NCBI GenBank assembly: GCA_035048495.1
Contig: CM068551.1
Coordinates: 18,540,248 to 18,604,247, forward strand
Length of the DNA stretch: 64,000 nt
Direction of reading: 5' to 3'
From: Euptelea pleiosperma
Taxonomy: Eukaryota > Streptophyta > Magnoliopsida > Ranunculales > Eupteleaceae
Both the position numbers and the translations under genes were made by a program. A model generated the notes under the pieces. The model was not told the DNA's origin, did not search any database, and saw only the letters and a list, made by a program, of their open reading frames with translations. Each line of letters begins with the position of its first letter. Positions within the stretch are counted from its first letter, which is position 1. Positions 34,301 to 49,000 of this stretch are shown one piece after another.

Positions 34301-37300
34301 GCTAGGTTGCAATGGAGCACACTCTGAAGTTTTCCCTTTCAATTCTATGCATTCAACTTGACCATTTTACTGGGTCAAAAATCACATTGTTAAAAAAGAA
34401 ATGTTGAAACTTCCCTATGTCCTTCTGGTGATTTGTATCATAAACCATTACAAAAATAGTCTTGTTGATGTGCAATCTGGGTATTGTTAGTTAATTAGGG
34501 TTTCGGGGAGAATGAGAGAAGAATTGGGTAGAAAGAGGGAATCGTACGGAGCAACTTGTCATACTCTCCATACGTCTATAAAATAATAATAAAATTATCA
34601 AAATACCCCTAAGAAAAGTATGGAAGGATCCCGGCCCCCGAACCCCCGGAGGCCTTAAGCCAGGACATTTATTATATTAACAATAATAACTAACACTCCC
34701 CCTCAAATTGGAGAGTAAACATCATTCTTCCCCAACTTGGAACAAATTAGATCCAAACAAGCTTTGAATAAAGCCTTTGTGAACATATCTGCTAACTGGT
34801 TCTCTGTCTTCATATACGGAGTAGAGATACTACCACAAATCACTTTGTCTCAAACAAAGTGACAATCTTTCTCAATGTGCTTCATCCTTTCATGAAACAC
34901 TAGATTCGATGCTGCTATATGAATAGACGCTTGGTTATCATAGTACAACTTCATAGGAATCTCCACTCCAACACCCAATTCTTGAAGAAGATGCTTCAAC
35001 CAGATCAACTCACAACTCGTATGAGCCATTGCTCTATATTCCGTTTCCGCACTAGATCTAGCAACCACATCTTATTTCTTACGCCTCCAAAACACTAGAT
35101 TTTCACAAAGAAATATGCAGTAACTCGTAATTGACCTCCTATTAGATGGTGAACCAGCCCAATCAACATCTATATAACCAACCATTTTGAAATGAACACG
35201 AAATCTATACAACAAGCAATGACCAAGATCACCTTTTAAGTATCTGACTACATGGATAACTGCATCCCAATGAGGAACACGAGGTGATTGAATAAACTAA
35301 CTTATCACACTAACCGCAAAGGATATGTCAGGTGTGGTAATAGTCAAATAGTTCAACTTGCCAACTAGCCTCCGATATCGATGTGGATCATAAAAAATGT
35401 TTACCCTGAGCACATAAAAGCTTCGTATTAAGATCCATTGGAGTATCAACTAGTTTTGACCCCAATAAACTTGTCTCCTTGAGAATATCAAGAACATATT
35501 TCCGTTGAGACAAACTGATCCCTGGCTCAACCTGGCAACCTCAATGCTTAAAAAAATACCAAAATTTTCCTAGGTCTTTAGTATGAAATTGTCTCTGTAG
35601 AAACTCCTTCAAACATTGAATACATTTAGTGTCATCTCCTGTAACTATAACCACTATGTCCTTAACATACACAACCAACATAATGGTTCGATCACTTGTT
35701 TTCTCCACAAAGACAGAATGATCGAATTAGCACTGTTCAACCCAAACTGAACTATGACCTCATTGAATCTACCAAAACATGCACGTGGTGACTACTTTTT
35801 GCCCATAAATCATCTTCTTCAGGTGGCACACACTCCCAGACTCCCCTTGAGCAACAAACCCATTCGGTTGCTCCATATAGACCTCCTCCTGTAGATCGCC
35901 ATGCAAGAAGGCATTCTGAAGCTGCTAAGGAAATAATCACACGAACAGAGGCAATCTTGGCAACCGATGAAAATTTCTTACTATAATCAACACCATAAGA
36001 CTGAGTATACCCTTTATCAACAAGACAAACCTTCAATCTCTCCATAGACCCATCCGGGAGGAACTTCATTGCGTACACCCAACGACAACCAACAACGTAC
36101 TTCCCCTAAGATAAAGTAACCAGATCCCATGTACCATTGGAATGTAATGCATCAATATCAACAACCATAGCCTCATGCCATCCAAAAGAGGAAAGAGTTT
36201 CCTGAATATTCTTAGGAACAAAAACAAACAACACAGAAACAGCGAAAAAATGATATGCAGGAACAAATAATTAAACAACACAAACTGAGATATAAGATGT
36301 TTAGTGCACAAACATGTACCTTTCCATAATGCAATAAGGTCGGAAGTAGACGTAGGCAAGACAAGATCTGTCGACAAAGAATCAGATAGTGGACGACACG
36401 AGTCTGAGGCAGACAAGGAAAGGTGACAACGATGTACATAGGTGCATAGTAGCGGTGCTGTCGGAGCTGGCACATCGGAATCCTACAACTAGACGAAGGA
36501 CCAATCTCAACAGGAAGAAGAAGAGAGTGAGATTCAAAGTCAATCGAACGCTCATTAGAAAAGAACGATGCATGCTCAAAGAAAGTGACATCATGACACA
36601 CAGTTTCGACGAGAAATTGAGTCAAAACAACGATAACTCTTCTAAGTACGAGAATATCCAAGAAAACATGCTTAAGAGCACACGAATCTAGTTCATCACC
36701 TTTAGGACCAAGACGCTGAACAAAACGAACACACCCAAAGACGCGTGGAGGAAAAGGAAGAGAGGACTACCTGGAAAAAGGACAGAGAATGGAGATTGAC
36801 CATTGAGAACAGACATGGGCATGTTATTGATGAGGTAGCACGTTGTAAGAATTGCATCACTCCAAAATGATTTAGGAACATTCATTTCAAAAAACAAAAC
36901 ACGAACAACCTCAAGTAAATGATGGTTCTTCCGTTCAACCACCCCATTTTGTTGAGGTATATATGAACAAGAAGTATGATGCATAATACCACGAGATGCT
37001 AAATATGAACGAAATGGTAAAGAATCATATTCTTTAGCATTATCAAAGCATGGTCATCCATTGCACCCCAACCGATCAGTGGCCCTTGTTGCTTGTAGTG
37101 TTACTTCAGAGACTCCTGTAGGTGTTCCCCAAGATACTCCCATATGGTCGTTTCTCCCTATGGCCACTCAGGATGCCTCTTCCTCTACTGTGCCAGTTCA
37201 GCAGGCCGAGATTGATAACCTCCAGAGGTTCTTTGCCCAGTTAGAGAGTCCTTCTGCCACTTCTACCTCCACCTTTTCTCAGTCAAGTACCATAAGCACT

Positions 37301-40058
37301 GCTCATCATGTGTCTACTTCCTCACCTAGTCCCACCTATATTGATTCAGGTGCCTCCAAAGACAAGACTGATATGTCTTCCTTGTTTACTTCCTATTATG
37401 TTTGTTTGGGTCATGATAAGGTTAAGACTGCTGATGGTACTTACTCATCTGAGTTTGGGAAAGGGAATGTTAACCCCTCTTCACAATTCTTGTTATCTTC
37501 CATTTTACATATTCTGAAATCTATTTCCAATCTATTATATGTTAGTGCCCTTACCAAAGTAACCAAACGATTGAATTACAATATTACATTCTTTCCTTCT
37601 TCGTGTGTCTTTCAGGACTTGGATACGAGGAAGACAATTGGTACTATACAAGAGGTGGATGGTCTTTACCTCTTGGATGGACAACCTGTTGAGTCCACAG
37701 CATCGCAGTCTCGTAGTTGTAATCAACTCAGTATAGAATCTATTTTGTGTTGGCAAGCTCGCCTTGGACATGTTTCCTTTTAGTATTTGAGACTCTTCCT
37801 GTTTTATTTACTTCTGTTTGTATGATGGAGCTCCAATGTGAGACTTACGAGCTTGCAAAACACTGTCGTTCATCTTATCCTTCCAGGGGTAATCATAGTT
37901 TATCTCCTTTTGATATTGTGCATTATGATGTTTGGGGCCCTATTCATGCTCCACTTCTTGGCTTTCGTTATTTTGTTATCTTTGTTGATGAGCACACCAG
38001 TTGTACCTGGATCTATCTCATAAAAACTAAAGATGAGATATATTCCATCTTTCAAAATTTTCATAAGATGGTCTAGACACAGTTTGGTTCTCAAATCAAG
38101 GTTCTCCGCACTAATCAAGGAGGCAAATATATGTATGGTGGTCTTCAACACTATCTAGTCAAACATGGGATTGGCCATCAAAATTCTTGTAGTTACACCC
38201 CTCAACAAAATGGTGTCGTTGAAAAAAAGTATCTCATCTCCTTGAGGTAGCTCGATCTCTTCTCTTTGGTAGCAATATGCTTAAGTCTTTTTGGTCTGGA
38301 GTTGTTCTTACTGCTGCCTATCTAATTAATTGCATACCCTCACGAACCTTGCATTTTAAGACCCCTTACCAAATCCTTAAACCTAATTGCTCCATTTTTT
38401 TAGTTCCTCGTGTGTTTGGTCGTGTGTGTTATGTGCATATTCTGGGTCCCAACCGTACTAAGTTGGCTCCCAAGGCTCTCAAGTGCATCTTCTTTGGGTA
38501 TTCCTTCCTCCCACAAGGGGTATAAGTGTTATCATCCCTTATCTTGGAAGAAATTTGTCTCCATGGATCATGGATGTCACTTTTCGTGAGGATACTCCCT
38601 TCTTCCCCCTACTCTCTTCAGAGGGAGAAAGTAGTAATGAAGAGAGGCCTTCTTCCAATGTTCTTCTTCCTGCTATTCCTCCACCCACCCTCCTGGTTGA
38701 GGTGACCGACTGACCTACTGTGGTGAATAGTAGTTCTAGTGATGCTCATGGGGAGCTTAAAGTCTATAGCCACAATTGATCCATGACAAAGCGTACCAAT
38801 TGTACCATCCTTAGATCCAAGTAATACCTTATCCTCTAAGCCTATTGTGCCTTTGCTTCCTGCTATTGGTGCGTGTGCTTCTGATCTTCCCATTGCTCTT
38901 CGAAAGGGTACGAGGAGCAGTACTCAACATCCCCTCAGTAACTTTATTTTGTATGAGGCTTTGTCTCCTTCCTATAGGTTATTTGTTACTTCGATGTCTA
39001 CCATTCCTATACCCTCCTCAGTGGCAAGAAGGGTTGAAGCATCCTGAGTGGAAGGATGCAATGGTTGAAGATATGAGAACCTTAGACAAGAACAATACCT
39101 AGGAACTGGTTGAATTACCTAGAGGAAAGAAACTAGTGGGATGCATATGGGTGTATACTGTAAATACCCTCTGTTGTAAGGGCATACTTATCCATGTAAC
39201 ACTTTTTATATAAATAAGAAGTTTGGGAGTCACGTGATGCATGCTCTACATTCCTCCTTTTCTCTCTTCTTCTCTACTTAGAACCCTAGAATCAAACCCT
39301 AAATTCAATTGCACACACCACGTAGAACACACCACACGGAGACCACGTTCTTCATTAATCTTGCATAACAGTCTCTTCACATCACAAACCCCATCGGGTT
39401 TCACACACGAACCCTAAAAACTAAATCTATTGTTTCATAAACAAGCCCTAGATTTTAATATCCCACCAAGAATGAACAAAGAAGAGAAAGGGAATGATAG
39501 AACGAGGAAGAAGATGAAACCCTAGATTAGTATAGAACCTTGTTCTGATACCATGTTAGTTAATTAGGGTTTCATAGAGAATGAGAGAGAGAAGAATTGG
39601 GTAGAAAGAGGGAATCGAACGAAGCAACTTGTCATACTCTCCATACGTCCCCTATATATATATGGGTCAGGATCGGGGGACAACAATTTCAGACACCGTT
39701 TTTGTCAACAATTTTGGGGTACCCACATAGAAGATGAATCAGTGGCTGATTTTTGGCGAGGATGATCTCCTCACCATATAGATCACCCCTACAAGAAAAA
39801 TCAGCCTATTCTGAAATTTCTAACCTCATCAAATGTGGTTTTCAAGTTGACCATAAAAATAAACGGTCCGTAATTCTTCAACTTGTGAATCAGTCTACGA
39901 ATATCATGATGATTTGAATTTTTGTGAGGATGATCTCCTCACCATAGAGACCGTCCTCGCCAAAAATCATCCCATTCTAATAATTCTAATTTATAAATTG
40001 ACCCGCGCCAATTTTTGTTGTCAAAAACGTTGTATGAAATTGTTGGTCCCCAATCCTG

Positions 40059-40095
<37 letters not shown>

Positions 40096-43000
40096 ATACC
40101 CCTAAGAAACATACGGATGTTGTACGGGGCCCCTGGCCTGCGAACCCCTTGAGGCCTTAAGCCAGTACATTTATTACATTTACAATAAACTAACAGGAAC
40201 TATGGTTCAATCGGTTTTGGTGCAAGGTTACTACTTACTACCATGAAGTTTTGGAAATCATGATACAATATAATAAATTTGTTTGACAAATAAAGGAGTA
40301 GCATGACTGGTGCTCTCAAGAATTCATTGCTGCTGTTGATGGTTTTGCCTCGCATGATCTGACATAATTGTTAGCATAAATTCTTTTCATCAGCAGTAAA
40401 ACTCTTCCAGCTGTTATTTACAACTTTGTGTGCAGACTGGATCTGCTTATTTTCTTCCATTTCTACAGATAGGTTCATACTAAGAGTATGAAAGTACTTC
40501 CCTCCTCTCTTTGTATGTAACACTTCTTTGTTAAACCAATTCTTGTTTACAAAGCAAAGAAGTATGCATACGTAAACACGATATACTTACATGCGTGTGT
40601 GTGTTAAAATTTGATAGCTAATAGTAAAAGGAATGCTTATTTTTTTTACTTTTCTTCTTTCTTTTGGTAGGTTGCTTGCTTGAGATTAAAAGAGGTCATT
40701 CACTAATCAGAATGCAACTGATATTAAACTGGGAAGATTGAATAAGAATACCTGGGCTGCGATGGACTTGATTACTTCCTTCACTACTGTACTCTTGGAA
40801 GTTTTCTCTGCAGCCAAAGAAGCAGCTTCTTGAGCTCTTTTTTGTGATTTCTGCACCTCCACATCTTGAAGTTCACACTTCTGTCTCAAACTTTTAGCCT
40901 ATAGGTCACAGCATATCACATATAAACTAAGTTATGACCAATGAATAGCTTATAGATTAAGTGTCCTATATCTAAGAATCTAAAGGTAGACGCAGCAAAG
41001 AGTGATAGAATCATGCGAGGAAAAAAATCCTGCTACTTACCTGGCTTTGCAACTTCAAGACTTCTTGATTCAAAAGTTCATTTGTTTTCTTGAGGCTATC
41101 AATGATACTCTTAGAAAATACAGGAGTTGCAGAGCGTGGAGGGCTTGGCTTTCTCGAGTATGGTGAAGCTGGTTTCAGGGTCATCGCTAGCTGAGGTGCT
41201 GAGGTTCTAACAGGTTTTAAAGCATATGGAACTGGAAGTGCACTCAGTGAACTTGGAAAAGCAATATCTTTCAGCTGTAAGAGTGATGGAACTTGGGAAG
41301 CTCGGACTGTGGAAAGAGAATCAGATTTCATCCTGTGTTTAACTGACTTGACCTCAAGGTATTTCACTGGTTCAGTAGGAGACAACAGAATCTTTGAGGA
41401 CCTTACCTCTCCCCTGTCAAACCTCTCCCTATTGTCTATTGATCGCCGAGGTGCGACATTCTTCCTATTAAAAGTCGAGGCACTACCAGCTTCAGATGCT
41501 TTAAGTTTTGCATAGCAAGAATCACATACACGATGTGGTTTGCCTGGAGTTGGAGCTAATGCAGCTCTCAATGCTTTTTTGGAACTGCAAGCATGGCAGT
41601 GCACTAGGCCACAGTTGTAACAGTTGTGCCTCTTTCTAGTAAAACCAAATGCTTGCCGACACCCAGAGCAAAGTGATTGGTCTGCACCAGATACCCACTT
41701 ATGAATGCATATACTTGCTGTGAAGTTTGAGCCACATGATATATTTTTAACATGTCTATCTTTTAGTGCTTCAACTAGAGTTGGAACTTTCCTATCTTCA
41801 GTGTCCCCATGTCCCAATCTTCCATTGGAACCTCTACCCCAGGTGAATACTTCGCTTCTTGATGTCAGGACAGCAACATGGAATGCGCCACAGGAAATCT
41901 CTTCAATGCATTCACCTACCAATCTATCTTGTACTAAGCAGGGTAACTTGCCATCAGACAATGGATTGCCCAGCTGACCATACGCAGTACTTCCCATGGT
42001 AAAAACATGCCCCGATTTTGTGAGAGCAACAGTAATACTATGTCCACAGGCCAGCTGATGGAAATTGTAGTCAATAAGTGATTGGACACAGGTGGGAACC
42101 AGGCGCATTTCCTTGTCCCCATGGCCCAAGCGGTTTTTGTCACCATCACCCCAGGTGAACAACTTTCTAGATGAAGTGTTTGCACCAGTCTGTCCCATAA
42201 ACTCTACAATAGCTGCAGTGTGCCATACTCCACATGCAACCTTAATAGTCTTTACTCCACTCAAAGATTCAACTTCCCTTGGGTATGAAACACTTTCTCG
42301 ATTCCCATGGCCCAGAACACCGAATGTTCCATCACCAAATGTAAACAATTTTCCATTAGAAGTTGCCAATGCTGAATGCCACGTGCCACATGCAACAGAC
42401 AAAACTTGAAGTCCTTCTAAAGGACCACAAACTCTCTTGGGTATCCGATGGCTAACATCAGTGCCATGACCAAGAAGTCCAGCATTGTGGGTACCATCCC
42501 CCCAAGTAAATAGATCACCAGCAATAGATATGGCACATGTATGATACTCACCACATGCAACATAATCCACATTATTGACTGCCAAAAACTCAACAAGTTG
42601 AGGGCGGCTGAAATCTGTATCAATTCCATGGCCAAGCTGTCCACCAGATTCCTCACCCCAAGTGAAAACCTCACCTTGCCTCGTAACAAGAGCAGCATGT
42701 CTAACACCACAAGCAATCTGATGAACATCTAAAACTACATTTGACTCTAAGGGCTTAGGAAGCAGAACATCGGTTTTTGAAGGAAAAGAGTTTATAGATC
42801 CATCAGCTAAACTCCCATCGCACCAAACCTCTCCCCAAACATAAACATCACCCAAGGATTCAATGTCATCTGGTCCAGAACCTTGACTTGAACTGCTAGG
42901 AGCACTTGAAACACTAATTCGAAACCCATCTGTAGTACTTGTTCTTGGTTGCATATTTGCACGGTCTGACCCCACATCTGAGCTTGTCAAACTCGAAGGA

Positions 43001-46000
43001 TGTTCGCGGGAACAAAAGTCAACCAATGCCTTTGTGTTAACACTATGGAGAAGACTTGAAGTAATCTCTAGTGTTGCACCAAATGGACGGCCATTTTGAG
43101 GGAAGTATCCACCATGATGGAACTGAGAAATCAAAAGACATAAACAATTGAATTAGATGTGACGCAACTATGTCAATAATCAACCCTAATGCATTAAACT
43201 CTCAAATCATGAGTATGGATACCTGCATTTAATATTACATGCTGCTACAATATATAATAATTAAAATCCTTAACAAGAAAATATGTATTTTTTTTTTGCT
43301 TATAATAGACATTGCAAGAGTATGCCTAATGCAGATAGACTAGAATTAGTTTTTACAACATGATCCTCTGATACATATATTATCCCACCATTATCTAAAC
43401 GGAGTAAACAACATGTCTAATAAAAATAAGAGCCAGCTTTAATAAACAGCCACTAAATAAAGTCAATTATATCATACTAAAGATCGCGTAACTTCCTAAA
43501 AGCTTACGTAGTGAATATAAGTGTAAAGGAATTCTATTTCAAAAGGCTATAGCATGCGTCAATGTAAATCAATGCTAAAGCAAGCCTTTTGGTTGTATGC
43601 AAGAGATTCAAAGCATAAATATTACCTTCTCTACTAAAACATAGAATTTCCTCACAAAAATGTCAAGCTGATAATATAAGAAGGAAAGTGAATGTTTTTG
43701 AAGACTTATATATACAATACTGCAAATAAGTGGGCAAGTAATTTTTCACTTGAGCGGAAAATCATTTACTGACAGCTGTATTGTGGCTACAGACATTATG
43801 CATTAATGAACTGCTATACTATTCAAACATACATTAGATTAATGAAACAGTACACATGACCTGGAAAACAATAAGAGACCCATGAATAAGTCAGGATCAT
43901 GGTCCTTCAACTCTATACAATTCCGAAGCTAAATATAATCACAGATTTCTATATTCCACAAGTAGTTCTATTCAATCTTACATTGACTGGTTGACTGATT
44001 ATTTTGATCCCATAAACATAACAATATTAGAGAAATCAAAAGGCTAGAAAGTACATTTCAACATGTCACAAACAGTTTGAAAAAGATTTCCTTAAATCGA
44101 TATTCTTGTGTGAACTTGATGAATTATCTTTATCATGGATATAGAGCCTGCTATTTGGCATTAGTATCATTAATTTCTAACAAGCAAGCTCCATCTTTGC
44201 TAAACATTAGAATGTGCATTAGATAGTGAAAAGGAAGGTCAAGAGAACCACTAACTTCAACAATCGTACCTTAAGCTACAAATGTCGAGCCACTAAAAGA
44301 ACAAGGGACAATTTCGAGAAGGCAAAATCAGGATTGCCTGAACTCGAGGTCAGTTCTTTCAAACCCGGGGGTTTGATGCAAGAGCATCCATGCTACAATG
44401 CACCCGCGCCATGCCAAACTAAACCTCTCAACAGAAAAGGTGTGCCTACAAGCGAAGAAAGAAGAAGAGTGCTAACAGGGGACTCCAATGAGCAATTTAA
44501 TTTAGAATTAGATATCTGCTTAATTTATTTAATTGTTTTATCTTGATAGATATAAGATTAAAAGTTGGGTTGTTTTATAGAATTTTATATTAGGATTTAA
44601 TTAATTGTTTTGTTATTAGGAGGATAGAATTAAATTACATTCATTATATTTAGACTTCGTTTGATTAGAGTTTGAGATAGGATTAAGTTAGAGTTTTAGT
44701 TTTTGTGGGAAAGTAGGTTAACAAAGTCTATATAAATGGATTCTCGTGTTAGCAGATACGTATGTATAAGGGTAGTTCTGTAAATACTTCCCATGAGGGG
44801 TATACTTGTCCTTTTGTTTGTAATCTCTTATAAATAAGATTTATGGAGTCATTGTGACCTACACATGACATCCTTTTCTCCTCTCTCTCTCTTCTCTCTT
44901 TGACTGCCTAACCCTAACCCTAATTCTCCAGAATTCTTCAATTCAACTTGGTATCAGAGCCATCTGCCGTCGAGGCTTGTTGGAGCACATTTGGAGACAA
45001 ACCAGAGGCAACCTGACAACTGCTGATGTCATCAGACCATACGACTGACGTCATCAGCTATATGGACACGAAAATCGAGGTTTGCTGAAACCTTCGCCAT
45101 TTGATAGAGGATATTTTTTCCTATTTTTTGAGAATTTTCAGGAACCATTTGAGGAGTTTTTGCACATTCTTCGTGTTTTTTTTTTCAAAAAACTCAGTTT
45201 GTAAACCAGCTCGATTTTCGCACCGTAAATGAACTTTTTCAGGAGGTTTGTTGCTTTGATCTAGTCCCCCCCAATCTCCTCTACATGTGGATAGTTTACT
45301 CGAGCTGATCCATTATGTTTTGAAGTTTGTGGGAAGATTTCTCTCCCTAGAAGTTACCGCCGGTGACTTATTTGGTCTCTATGACCATCGGCTTGGCTAT
45401 AAAACCTCCCAAATCGACCATAAACCTCCTCCGCAATTGTTTACTAGTCTTAGGAAGCCTTCTTACATCTCAATATTGCTTCCCTTCTTCATCCGGCTAC
45501 TTAATATCCCATTTTCGAGGTTCGTATGGGTGTTTTTTTTATTCCCATTCTTCATTAAGCCCCTTGTTTGGTTTCTTCGAAGAATCCTAGGTCCTATATG
45601 CCCATTAGACCTAATTTGGATGTTCATATGGTTTGTGGGATGTTTCTTTAGCCCTTTTGGCCCTCGATTGATTGTTTGTGACATCTCTGCGCTCCTATAT
45701 AGTTGTTTTTTGGCCTTAGTTCTTCATGGCAGATCCTTCACCTTCCTTGGTTACTCCACCTTCCTTGGCTTCTCCATCAGAGTTAGAAGTGAGCACAGAA
45801 GTTCCCTCCACTGGCGTTGGAGGCCCTATGGTGCATCACTTGGCTTATGAGGATCCCAGTTTACATATCACCTTAGTGAAGTTAAACGGCAAGAACAACT
45901 TACGCTGGGCTCAGGCGGCACGGTTGTTCATTGGAGGCTGTGGGAGGCTTGGTCACACTACGGGAGATACAGTTGAGCCTCCCAAAATTGATCCCTCGTA

Positions 46001-49000
46001 TCGACAGTGGGAGACAAATGATCTTACTGTCATGTTTTGGCTCCTCAACTCTATGGAGCCGGATATCAGCCAGAGTTTCTTATTCATGCGCACAACGCAA
46101 GAGGTTTGGGAGATTACTCGGAAAACCTACTCAGAGCAGCAGAATGCTGGAAGGGCATTTCAGCTGAGGCAGAGTATCTCCCACTTTAGGCAGGGGAGAA
46201 GTCCCTTTCACAGTACTATACCGTTTTCGCACCATGTGGCAGGAGCTCGATCATTACTACTCTTATCTGCCTCCGCACCCAGGAGAGATTGCTCCCTATT
46301 AACAGTATATGGAGAAGGGTCGGATTTTTTATTTTCTTGCTGGACTCAACCCATCCTATGAGCTTGCTCGTGTTCAGATCTTGAGTAGCAAGATGGATCT
46401 TCCCTCCCTTAGTGAGGTGTATGCGTATCTTTAGAGTGAGGAAAGTAGGCGGATCTCCCTTCCGAGTGAGCACCTCCCAGAGCGATCAGCGCTAGTTGCT
46501 TCTCCTGCGTACCAACCTCAGCAGTCACAACAGCCTCAGAGAGGTCCATATTATCAGACTCCTGTCTCAGCACCTTCCTATGTTCTTCTGGGAAGTCTTT
46601 AACTAAAGAGAGACCCAAGTGCGATTTCTATGGCAAGTTAGGGCATGTGCGTGCCAAATGTTGGAAGTTACATGGTCACCCTAGCTAACCAGGGTCTTCT
46701 GGTGTTCATACAGCCAGTGTGGATACCTTTGTTCCTCCTCCTGGACAGTCTCTGGCGAATTCTCCAACTTTAGCTCCTCCTGGTGGTATCTCAGCCACAG
46801 AGCTTGCGGGCCTTCGACGATTGCTTCAACAGTTGGATGGTCCTTCTGCCATCGTCCACCTCCTTTGCCCAGTCAGGTAACCCTAGACCTACTCATCATG
46901 TGTCTCTTCCATCGTCCAGTCCCACTTGGATCATTGATTCAGTGGCTTCAGAACACATGACGGGCATGTCCTCCTTGTTTTCCAGTTATACTATCTATTC
47001 TGGCCGTGATAAGGTGAAGACAGCTGATGGCACCTTATCCTCTGCATCTGGGAAAGGGAACATCCTTCCCTCTCCTAAACTACTTCTTTCATTTGTTTTG
47101 CATGTTCCTAGATTTACTTCTAACCTACTTTCTGTTAGTGCTTTGACTAAGTCCCTAAACTGTAGTGTCACTTTTTCCCCTACTTCTTGTGTCTTTCAGG
47201 ACCTAGAAACAAGGAGGATGATTGGCATTGGATATGAAGCTAATGACCTCTACCTTCTAGATGGACGCCTTCCTGAGCCCACAACACTACAGTCTTCTGC
47301 TAGTAGTAGTAGTAGGATGTTGTTTTGAGTTGGCATGCCCGTCTAGGACATGTTTCTTTTCAGTATCTGAAACTCTTATTTCCTAGTTTGTTTGTTTTTG
47401 TTTCTTTTTCTACTTTACACTGTGAGACTTGTGAGCTCTCCAAGAATTGTAGATCAAATTATCCCTCCAGAGGTAATAGAAGTTCTACTTGTTTTGACAT
47501 TGTGCATTCTGATGTATGGGACCCTTCCCCCAACTACTTCACACTTTGGCTTCCGCTACTTTGTTTCCTTTGTTGATGATCATACTCGGTGTACCTGGGT
47601 TTATCTCATGAAAACCAAATATGAGGTTCATTCCATCTTTCAGGGTTTTCATAAAATGATCCAAACCCAGTATGGTGCCTCCATCAAGGTCCTTTATACT
47701 GACCAGGGTGGAGAATACATGTTTGGGGGTCTTCGACACTACCTACTTGAACATGGGATTTGTCATCAAAATTCTTGTAGCTACACCCCTCAACAGAATG
47801 GTGTAGCAGAAAGAAAAATGCGACATTTGACTGAGGTAGCTCAATCTCTTTTGATTGGCTCTCATGTCCCCAAATCCTATTGGTCGGATGCTGTGTTGAC
47901 GGTTGCCTTCTTGACTAACAGAATGCCATCTCGCGTGCTCAATTTCCAATCTCCTATTCAAGTTCTAACTCTTGGTTCTCCTCTCTTTCCTATTCCTCCT
48001 CGCATCTTTGGGTGTGAATGCTATGTACATATCCTGGGTACCCATTGCACCAAACTAGATCCCAAAGCGCTCAAGTGCGTCTTTCTTGGTTACTCTTCTA
48101 CCCATAAAGGGTACGAGTGTTATCGTCCTTCCTCTGGGAAAAAGTTTGTGTGCATGGATGTCACCTTCCGTGAGGAGCTTTCTTTTTTCTCCCCCACCTC
48201 TCTTCAGGGGGAGAGTATTAATGAAGAAAGGTGGAATGTTCCTCTTCCTGCTATATCCCTATCTCCTCCTCTAGAGTTTGAGAGGTCTCCGCCCACTCAT
48301 ACTACTAGTGTGATTGATAGTGCTCCTGGAGCTCAGAAGGAGCTCAAAGTCTATAGCAGAAGGGCGAAAGTCACAGCTGATCCAGAACCAGTGGTTCCCT
48401 CCTTGAATCCAGGTAATCTTCCATCCCTCTCTATACCTGTCGTTCCCTTGCCTACTAATGATTTTGATCTTCCTATTGCTGTTAGAAAAGGCACTAGAAG
48501 TTGTACTCAACATCCATTGAGCAACTTTGTTTCCTACGATGCCTTATCATCTTCATACAAAGCCTTTATCACATCAATTTCCACCATTCCCACTCCTTCC
48601 GTGGCAGAAGGGTTAGCACATCCTAGATGGAAAGCTGCTATGGTAGAAGAAATGAAGGCGCTGGATAAGAACAAAACATGGGAGCTTGTTGACTTGCCAA
48701 GAGGCAAGAAGTCTGTTGGATGTAGATGGGTGTTCACAGTGAAGTACAAGGCCGATGGGTCTATAAAGAAGTACAAGGCCAAACTGGTAGCCAAAGGGTA
48801 CACTCAGACCTATGGGATTGACTATGTGGAGACATTCGCACCTGTGGCAAAGATGAACTCCATCAGGGTTTTGTTGTCCTTGGCAGCAAATCAAGCTTGG
48901 CCTTTGCATAGGCTGGATGTGAAGAATGCATTTCTTCATGGCGATCTGCATGAAGAAGTTTATTTGGTACCTCCTCCAGGATTCACCCCCCCCCAAGAGA

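Larger units (their letters stand above)
34485..40195 (-). mobile_element. Copia LTR retrotransposon A (chimeric) in a PRAF-like intron
   Basis: The LTRs at 34485-34695 and 39554-40195 begin TGTTAGTTAATTAGGGTTTC and end CTAACA. The polypurine tract is opposite ACTCCCCCTC (34695-34704) and the primer site TGGTATCAGAAC is opposite 39541-39552, giving minus orientation. Only the integrase C-part, reverse transcriptase and RNase H (34700-37040) and the leader (39313-39553) belong to A. The middle is a plus-strand piece of another Copia family. The 5-bp flanks GGTAT and GGAAC are not identical, so no clean target duplication is seen. Frames are broken throughout. Confidence 0.85.

Noticed and set aside
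34106..34342. Minus-strand 78-codon frame next to Copia A
   Set aside because: Outside the LTRs, with no known motif; I could not support it as a gene or as part of the element.
44226..44546. 106-codon basic frame in a PRAF-like intron
   Set aside because: No recognisable domain, no promoter or splice context; likely a chance frame in an old repeat.
45287..45850. Plus-strand 187-codon frame rich in hydrophobic residues before Copia B gag
   Set aside because: T-rich leader sequence between primer site and gag; it overlaps the true gag start in another frame and has no conserved domain.
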